DNA of 18,264 bases from a bacterium (GTDB taxonomy: Bacteria > Lindowbacteria > 2-12-FULL-62-27), in the NCBI GenBank assembly GCA_016202645.1, contig JACQOF010000053.1:1-18264 (forward strand), read 5' to 3'. The notes below the pieces were generated by a model, which saw only the letters and a list, made by a program, of their open reading frames with translations, was not told the origin of the DNA and ran no database searches. This document shows, piece by piece, positions 13,607-18,264 of the stretch. The position numbers and the translations under genes were made by a program. The stretch's first letter is position 1, and each line of letters opens with the position of its first letter.

Positions 13607-14500
13607 ATGGAAACCGTTTCAAGACCGAACCCCGGCATCGGACGGCGCGGGTTTCTGCGAACCGTCGGCGCGGCGGCCCTGACGGCCGCGGCCACGAGCT
13701 CGTTCGACGGCTTTCTGATCGAGCCGCATCTGATCAAGCGCCCGCGGCTGGACATCGGCATCGACGCTCTGCCGAAGGCCTTTGAAGGATACCGGATCCT
13801 TCACATCACGGACATTCACATGGGCACGCCGGGCGCCGCCGGGCGGATGGAGGATCTGCCGCCGATCTGCGCCGAAACGGCGTGCGACGCGATCGTGTTT
13901 ACGGGCGACTTCGTTTCGACGCGGGCGTCCATCCCCGCGCTGGCCGAAGGGCTCCGGCGGATCCGCCGGCCGCCCGACGGGTTCTTCGCCGTTCTCGGCA
14001 ATCACGATCACTGGATGGACGCCGGCGGGGTTCTCAAGGCCCTGGACCGAAGCGGCGTCGAAGTTCTGACCAACCGGGGCCGGAAGATCGAGCGCGGAGG
14101 GGACGTGTTGTGGATTTGCGGCACGGGGGATCTGTGGGAGGACCGGGTCGACGTGGATCAGGCAATCGCGGATGCTCCGGACGGTTGTCCCCGCGTCCTT
14201 CTTTCGCACAATCCGGACGCCGCCGAAACGGAAGTCCTGGACCGCCACCGAATCGACCTCCAGCTTTCCGGGCACACGCACGGCGGCCAGGTCAAAATTC
14301 CGTTTGGACCCTCGCCCTTGGTGCCTTCAGCCTACGGACAAAAATACGTGGCCGGCCTGGTGAAGGCCCCCCATACGCGGGTCTTCGTCTCCAAAGGCGT
14401 CGGCCTGATCTCCCCGCCGGTCCGCTTCAACTGCCGTCCGGAAGCGCCGGTCATCCGGCTGATCGCATCCGAAATTTCGAAGCCGAAGGCAGCGGCATGA
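13607..14500 (+). CDS. Tat-exported metallophosphoesterase (YaeI-like)
   Basis: A 297-residue calcineurin-like phosphoesterase with a Tat signal peptide (RRGFLR at 13-18, then a hydrophobic alanine-rich stretch), so it acts outside the cytoplasm as a folded enzyme. All metal-binding motifs are present: TDIHMG (D69, H71), FTGDFV (D101), GNHDH (N132, H133), SHNPD (H201) and SGHTHGGQ (H223, H225). Order and spacing match the YaeI/YkuE branch of membrane-associated phosphodiesterases, some of which act on lipid-linked substrates; the substrate here is unknown. The ATG at 13607 has GGAGGTG six bases upstream; the frame is open to a GTG at 13466, but that would put the Tat signal inside the protein. 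It overlaps the next gene by 4 bases. Confidence 0.9.
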   Translation: METVSRPNPGIGRRGFLRTVGAAALTAAATSSFDGFLIEPHLIKRPRLDIGIDALPKAFEGYRILHITDIHMGTPGAAGRMEDLPPICAETACDAIVFTGDFVSTRASIPALAEGLRRIRRPPDGFFAVLGNHDHWMDAGGVLKALDRSGVEVLTNRGRKIERGGDVLWICGTGDLWEDRVDVDQAIADAPDGCPRVLLSHNPDAAETEVLDRHRIDLQLSGHTHGGQVKIPFGPSPLVPSAYGQKYVAGLVKAPHTRVFVSKGVGLISPPVRFNCRPEAPVIRLIASEISKPKAAA

Positions 14501-14994
14501 ACGACGCGCCTGATTCGGCTCCCGCGACACCCCCCTTCTTCGAACACGCCCGAAAACTGCCCCGCATCCTGAAACCGGCGGGAAAGGCCGCGCTCCTGAT
14601 CCTGCTGATGCCCTTCGTTCTCACCCTGCCGGTGGGATGTATGGACCTGCAGGTTGTATCCATCGTTGGCGATCGAGTCATTCGTCAACGAGACATCGCC
14701 GTCTCCATGTCGACCGTTTCCGACATGATGAACACCAAAAGACCGGACATCCGGTTCGACGAGAAATTGGCGATGGAGGACGACCGCCTTGTGCGCCTTG
14801 AGACAACGATCCTGCGGGACTATTTGGCCGACGCGATGGACACGGAACATCTGTCCCTGCCGGACGCCGCCCTGCACGACTGGGGCCGAAGCGTGGGTTC
14901 GGCCGGTCCCGACCGGCGCATCGTCCGGCGCCCGACAGGCTTCCAAGGATACCGTTGGTGGATGAAGGAGAACGCGTTTTTCGAAAGCCAATGA
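14497..14994 (+). CDS. Small exported or lipoprotein-like protein, unknown
   Basis: A 165-residue protein of unknown function. Residues 34-48 form one hydrophobic segment (ALLILLMPFVLTLPVGC) ending in a cysteine; PVGC is only a poor lipobox, so it is either a lipoprotein or a single-pass membrane protein. The outer part begins SIVGDRVIRQRDIAVSMSTV, faintly like the N-terminus of SurA-type chaperones (GDRVI..RDI), but no catalytic domain follows. The start is ATGA, overlapping the phosphoesterase stop, with GAAGG seven bases upstream, so the two are co-translated. The stop lies only a few bases from the left end of a decayed transposable element; the C-terminus may have been rewritten by that insertion. 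Confidence 0.65.
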   Translation: MNDAPDSAPATPPFFEHARKLPRILKPAGKAALLILLMPFVLTLPVGCMDLQVVSIVGDRVIRQRDIAVSMSTVSDMMNTKRPDIRFDEKLAMEDDRLVRLETTILRDYLADAMDTEHLSLPDAALHDWGRSVGSAGPDRRIVRRPTGFQGYRWWMKENAFFESQ

Positions 14995-14998
14995 CCGA

Positions 14999-15359
14999 AG
15001 AAAAGGGGACGGTTCTAATTTATCCCCAAAGCGAGGATCCATGGAACAGTTTCAGATATTATGCGCGCGGCCAGCCTGATTCATTGATCACCGAAAACCC
15101 TTTCTACCGCGCGATGGGGATGACGGACGAGGAACGGCGTATGAATTATCGAACGTACGTCCTCGAAGGGCTGAAAGAGAGACGCGGTCTGGAACGCTAC
15201 TTCAGGCAGAAAATCTGCGGCTCTCCCGAATATGTCAAGACCATTTTGGAAACTTTGGGGGTGCATCCTCCAAAAATTCGCCCGGGGCGGCCTCCGCAAA
15301 AATAAACCCAAGCCCTTTATTTTGAGTCAGATAAATTGGAACCGTCCCCATTTCTTTTC
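14999..15359 (+). mobile_element. Decayed RAYT-type element with inverted ends
   Basis: Near-perfect inverted repeats GGGGACGGTTCTAATTTAT (15005-15023) and ATAAATTGGAACCGTCCCC (15331-15349) bound about 340 bp. They differ at one base. A-rich flanks AGAAAA and TTTCTTTTC continue the pairing. Ends of this type (GGGGACGGTTC..ATTTAT) are ones I associate with Y1-type transposase genes in metagenomic genomes. Only the C-terminal part of such a transposase remains inside, so the copy cannot move by itself. It is a different family from the element at 2376-3332. Confidence 0.75.
15030..15305 (+). pseudogene. C-terminal fragment of a Y1/RAYT transposase
   Basis: An open frame of about 90 residues starting EDPWNSFRYYARGQPDSL and containing ENPFYRAMGMTDEERRMNYRTY. 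This is the region after the catalytic core in one RAYT subfamily (usually written W-S-S-Y-R-Y-Y, then NP-Y-A-G-T-ERR--YR). The HxH metal site and the nucleophile tyrosine are absent, and the frame runs back only into the left inverted repeat. An ATG at 14991 is in frame but would overlap the upstream gene and the repeat. I read it as an internal-deletion remnant. Confidence 0.75.
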
Positions 15360-15405
15360 GAGGGGACACCCAACCGCACAACGGTGGGGCGGGCGGCGCC
15401 CATTC

Positions 15406-15591
15406 TTAAACTTTGGACCGAAACGCCCAAACGCATAAACCGCCTGCGACAATTGTCGCAACCCACGAAGCCCAGATTGGAATTTCGGAGCTCCCGAGGT
15501 GGACGGGCACTTGGCCCAGTGCCCGCACAACATGAGCCACTGCGACAAGGCCAAAGATTGCACCTGAAACGACGACGTACTTATTGGTCAT
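15406..15591 (-). CDS. 61-residue two-helix membrane protein
   Basis: A small protein with two membrane helices (about 6-26, VVVSGAIFGLVAVAHVVRAL, and 39-57, IWASWVATIVAGGLCVWAF) joined by a loop with VPVHLGSSEIP. The pattern V-H-hydrophobic-R--G--V--G---P-W-SW----VAG matches small two-helix proteins I recall from many genomes, whose function is unknown. GAAGGAG lies eight bases before the ATG, and the start overlaps the last 11 bases of ogt, so it is coupled to that gene. It may keep being translated although ogt is frameshifted, because it has its own binding site. Confidence 0.75.
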   Translation of the reverse strand: MTNKYVVVSGAIFGLVAVAHVVRALGQVPVHLGSSEIPIWASWVATIVAGGLCVWAFRSKV

Positions 15592-16127
15592 TACCGCTGC
15601 TCCTTCTGTGACGCCCAGCGAAAAGCTCAGCTTCGTGTTTCAGAAGTTTCCTTTGGATCCCCAGCCCGGAGGCGTAGCCGACGGGGCGGCCGCCGGCGCC
15701 GATGACGCGATGGCAGGGAACGACGATGCCGATCCTGTTCTTGTTGTTGGCCATTCCGACGGCCCGGGCCGCTCCGGGTTGCCCGATGCATTGGGCCAAC
15801 TCCCCATAGGTCGAGGTTTTTCCAAACGGGATCTTCCGCAGCGCTGTCCAAACCTTGACTTGGAACGGCGTGCCCCGCAAATCAAGCGGAAGCGTAAATC
15901 GACGCAACCTATGCTTGAAATAGCTCCGCAGTTGCCGCCTCACCCGGGCCGTCCTGATTTTGGATCGGAACCGGATGGAGCGAGAGTGGTGGACCGGCAT
16001 ACCGCTTGACGAAGGTCTCAACGGGACCCTTGAGAGGATAGTGAATCTCAATGATCCCCCGGGCGGAAACAGCGATCACGATTTTACCCACGGGGCTTTC
16101 GACCGTATCGTAGTAGAGACGCTTCAT
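15581..16127 (-). pseudogene. ogt: Frameshifted O6-methylguanine-DNA methyltransferase
   Basis: The intact gene would encode a repair protein of about 180 residues that moves the alkyl group from O6-methylguanine to its own cysteine. The N-terminal part (from ATG 16127: MKRLYYDTVESPVGKIVI) is read in one frame and stops at 15909. The catalytic part, with LPLDLRGTPFQVKVW, YGELA, NKNRIGIVVPCHRVIG (active-site cysteine) and GYASGLGIQRKLL, is in another frame ending at 15581. The switch lies at about 15925-15960, just before QLRSYF. Every catalytic motif is intact, so the lesion is recent, a sequencing or assembly error, or a site of ribosomal frameshifting. It lies 22 bp after bluB and overlaps the 61-residue gene. 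Confidence 0.85.
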
Positions 16128-16149
16128 TTTCTCTTTTCCGCCCCTTGGA

Positions 16150-16884
16150 TCATGACTTTTCTGTCACACGGACCAGGGCGGATTCGAGTTCGGCCCACCC
16201 GTTTGGTGTGAGCTTGGCGCCCCATGTGTCCAGATGGATCACTTCCGCGGACTGCAGACGGGGCAGCCAGCCGGCGGTCTCGAGTTCCGGTTGCGGGGGA
16301 AATTCGGTGACATATCCCAGGCACAGATACGCCACCGGTACCACTTCCGGCGGTAAACCAAGAATTTTTTTCAGATCGGCCGCGCTGATGATGCTGACCC
16401 ACCCAACTCCCACTCCCTCGGCGCGGGCCGCCAGCCACAAGTTCTGCACGGCGCAGACCGAACTGTACAAGTCCATGACCGGCTGGCTGGTCCGGCCGAT
16501 CACCACCGGGCCGAACCGGCTGCGGTCGCAGGTGACGCAGAGGTTCAGCGCCGACTCCATGATCCCCTCCAGCTTGAATCCGCGATACGTCCCGCGTTTG
16601 GACTCGTCAAATTGCTCCGCCGCCTCCTCGTTGGCCCGCTTGAACGACTCCTTGACGCGGGCCCGCACCTGACTGTCGCGGATCAAAATGAAATCCCACG
16701 GCTGCATGAACCCCACCGACGGCGCATGGTGAGCCGCGGCCAGAATGCGGGCCAGAACGTCCGCGGGGATCGGATCAGGCTGAAACTGCGCGCGGATGTC
16801 GCGCCGGCTGAAGATCGCTTCATAAACGCCGGTCTTCCATTCAGGAGGGAACTCATGAGCGGAACCGCGCTGTTTCGTTTCCAT
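16150..16884 (-). CDS. bluB: 5,6-dimethylbenzimidazole synthase BluB
   Basis: A 244-residue nitroreductase-fold flavoenzyme that breaks FMNH2 with oxygen to make 5,6-dimethylbenzimidazole, the lower ligand of cobalamin. Signatures are SRRDIRAQFQPDPIP, AAHHAPSVGFMQPWDFIL, LNLCVTCDRSR, CAVQNLWLAARAEGVGVGWV and LCLGYVTEFPPQPELE, matching BluB rather than generic nitroreductases. The ATG at 16884 has AAGGTGG upstream and gives the usual length; the frame is also open to an ATG at 16932 (260 residues). No cobalamin riboswitch can fit in the 95 bp upstream and no other cobalamin gene is seen, so it may serve salvage or a pathway encoded elsewhere. It lies between the disulfide oxidoreductase and ogt on the same strand. 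Confidence 0.92.
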   Translation of the reverse strand: METKQRGSAHEFPPEWKTGVYEAIFSRRDIRAQFQPDPIPADVLARILAAAHHAPSVGFMQPWDFILIRDSQVRARVKESFKRANEEAAEQFDESKRGTYRGFKLEGIMESALNLCVTCDRSRFGPVVIGRTSQPVMDLYSSVCAVQNLWLAARAEGVGVGWVSIISAADLKKILGLPPEVVPVAYLCLGYVTEFPPQPELETAGWLPRLQSAEVIHLDTWGAKLTPNGWAELESALVRVTEKS

Positions 16885-16978
16885 CAGACACCACCACCTT
16901 TGTCCGGCTGGTGTATCTTGCGCCGTGGACATGACGCAAGCGCTCCACGCGTGGGAGTGGGGCCGAGTGGGGGAATTT

Positions 16979-18264
16979 CTAAAGGGTGAAGTTCAACCAC
17001 AACTTCATCAACCGCTTTACCGCCAGCGTTAGGCGGGAGCGATTGTAGGCGTCGCCCGTGCGCCGAATCGCTTCGGCCTGGGTCGGGTAGGGATGGATGG
17101 TTTTGGCGACAGTCGCAAGGCCCGTGCCGGCAATCATGGCGTGCGTCAGTTCGTTGATCATCTCGCCCGCGTGGCCGGCGACGATGGTCGCGCCAAGGAT
17201 GCGGTCACGGCCGGACTCCACGTGCACTTTGACCAAGCCTTCGGCTTCGCCGTCCAGGAGCGCGCGGTCCACGTCTTTGAGTTCCTGTATGAATGTCCGG
17301 ATGGACATGTTTCCGCTTTTTGCATCCGCTTCGGAGAGGCCCACATGGGCGAGTTCGGGGTCGGTGTACGTGCACCACGGAATCAAGAGCGCGCTTGCGC
17401 GGGCGCGGCCGAGGAACAGGGCGTTTTGGATCACGATTCGCGCCATGAAATCCGCCGCGTGGGTGAACTGATAGGGCGAGCAAATATCGCCGCAGGCGAA
17501 GATGCGGGGATTGGTTGTTTGAAGCCGATCGTTCACTTTCACGCCCTTTTTGCCAAATTCTACGCCGACACGATCTAGTCCCATCCCTTCAACATTTGGC
17601 GCGCGGCCGACGGCCACAAGAAGCTGGTCGACCGTCACGTCGTAGTTTGTGCCGTGAGACTCGACTTGCATCCGAACCCCGCCTTCCGTTTTTGAGAGTT
17701 TCAGGCCTTTACCGCAACAGAGCAACTTGACCCCATCCCGCGCCAGTTTGGCCTCCACAATGCCGGCGCCATCCCGATCTTCGCGCGGCAGGACGCCGTG
17801 CAGCGCTTCCACCAGATACACCTCCGAGCCGAAACGCGCGAAACTCTGGGCCATCTCGCACCCGATCGGTCCGGCGCCGATGACGCCGAATCGTTTCGGC
17901 AGGTCGGTCAGCGAGAAAAGTGTTTCGTTTGTCTGGTAGGGAACTTCATTCAATCCCGGGATGGGCGGCGCCGACGCGCGGGCGCCGGTGGCGATGACGG
18001 CTTTCTTGAAACGAAGTGTTTGATCGCCCACCTGAACCGTGTCGGGGCCGGTGAACTTTCCGGCGCCGAGAAAAACGTCCACGCCAAGTTTTTTGAAACG
18101 CGCGGCCGAGTCGTTCGGGCCGATGTGGGCGCGCAGGCGGCGCATACGTTCCATGACCGCCGGAAAATCGACGGTCACGTCACCCGTGCGAACGCCGAAC
18201 GCGCCTGCGCTCCGGGCATCCGCCGCGGCGCGCGCGGCCCGAATGAGAGCCTTGGACGGAACGC
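16979..18264 (-). CDS. FAD-dependent pyridine nucleotide-disulfide oxidoreductase (partial)
   Basis: The C-terminal ~428 residues of a flavoprotein of the dihydrolipoamide dehydrogenase/mercuric reductase family; the frame runs off the window end, where VPSKALIRAARAA directly follows the place of the redox CxxxxC motif. Visible parts are the NAD(P)H-binding GVIGAGPIGCEMAQ, VAVGRAPNVEG, the second FAD motif RIFACGDIC and the dimerisation domain with the active-site block IHPYPTQAEA. Tyrosine in place of the usual histidine before PT is found in the MerA-like branch. MerA's C-terminal cysteine pair is absent (the end is KLWLNFTL), so mercury reduction is not supported. The GTG at 18178 is an internal codon, not a start. 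Confidence 0.88.
   Translation of the reverse strand, partial: VPSKALIRAARAAADARSAGAFGVRTGDVTVDFPAVMERMRRLRAHIGPNDSAARFKKLGVDVFLGAGKFTGPDTVQVGDQTLRFKKAVIATGARASAPPIPGLNEVPYQTNETLFSLTDLPKRFGVIGAGPIGCEMAQSFARFGSEVYLVEALHGVLPREDRDGAGIVEAKLARDGVKLLCCGKGLKLSKTEGGVRMQVESHGTNYDVTVDQLLVAVGRAPNVEGMGLDRVGVEFGKKGVKVNDRLQTTNPRIFACGDICSPYQFTHAADFMARIVIQNALFLGRARASALLIPWCTYTDPELAHVGLSEADAKSGNMSIRTFIQELKDVDRALLDGEAEGLVKVHVESGRDRILGATIVAGHAGEMINELTHAMIAGTGLATVAKTIHPYPTQAEAIRRTGDAYNRSRLTLAVKRLMKLWLNFTL

Noticed and set aside
15445-15460. Perfect 16-bp palindrome TGCGACAATTGTCGCA
   Set aside because: It lies inside the coding part of the second helix of the 61-residue gene, far from any promoter, and can be explained by coding sequence and chance.
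15505-15528. CGGGCACT/AGTGCCCG hairpin as a terminator
   Set aside because: It lies inside the 61-residue gene and no T-run follows on either strand.
16941-16960. Cobalamin riboswitch or terminator before bluB
   Set aside because: Only a small CTCCACGCGTGGGAG near-palindrome is present; the gap of 46-95 bp is too short for a cobalamin riboswitch and no T-run follows.
16979-18264. Mercuric reductase (merA) and a mercury operon beside the MerR gene
   Set aside because: The C-terminal cysteine pair of MerA is missing, the MerR gene is 9 kb away and lacks metal-binding cysteines, and no merT/merP is present.
1-18264. CRISPR array, tRNA or rRNA genes
   Set aside because: No regularly spaced direct repeats of 23-40 bp with unique spacers, no cloverleaf with a TTCGANNC loop, and no conserved rRNA stretch was seen by eye on either strand.

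Overview
The window is from a high-GC diderm (Gram-negative-type) bacterium. Evidence for two membranes is a compact mlaE-F-D-C-A phospholipid-transport cluster, Sec and Tat signal peptides and a possible lipoprotein. An oxygen-dependent BluB points to at least microaerobic life. No rRNA, tRNA or CRISPR array is visible. I cannot name the phylum; the mixture of gene families and the many short intergenic repeats would fit an uncultivated lineage known from metagenomes.

Layout. (1) 102-2282 (+): a large membrane protein with an internal spermidine-synthase-like methyltransferase fold. (2) 2315-3332: a G-rich 9-bp tandem repeat abutting a 957-bp element with 26-bp perfect inverted repeats around a REP-associated tyrosine transposase (RAYT) gene with a DnaA-like C-terminal helix-turn-helix. 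(3) 3354-6642 (-): recQ and recA, separated by a 7-bp tandem repeat and a 29-bp inverted repeat. (4) 6716-7682 (-): another inverted repeat, a 60-residue protein, and a MerR-type regulator whose promoter carries a perfect dyad between -35 and -10. (5) 7770-9749 (+): a large polytopic membrane protein, probably GT-C-like. (6) 9888-13397 (+): mlaE, mlaF, mlaD, mlaC, mlaA, with overlapping stops and starts through mlaC. (7) 13429-14994 (+): a promoter, a structured leader, a Tat-exported metallophosphoesterase and a small exported protein. (8) 14999-15359: a decayed element with a C-terminal transposase fragment and inverted ends of a different family. (9) 15406-18264 (-): a flavin disulfide oxidoreductase (cut by the window end), bluB, a frameshifted ogt and a two-helix membrane peptide.

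How the genes work together. The Mla genes form one lipid-transport machine: inner-membrane permease MlaE, ATPase MlaF, substrate-binding MlaD, periplasmic carrier MlaC and outer-membrane MlaA. RecA, RecQ and Ogt are DNA-repair functions. The MerR regulator and the 60-residue protein form a tight two-gene unit that looks self-regulated.

The most unusual layer is between the genes. At least six different short repeat families sit in gaps of about 100-200 bp, and two belong to RAYT-type elements. One repeat, a 54-bp insert between direct repeats, appears to have entered the 5' end of mlaA in frame and now supplies a strong ribosome-binding site and start codon.
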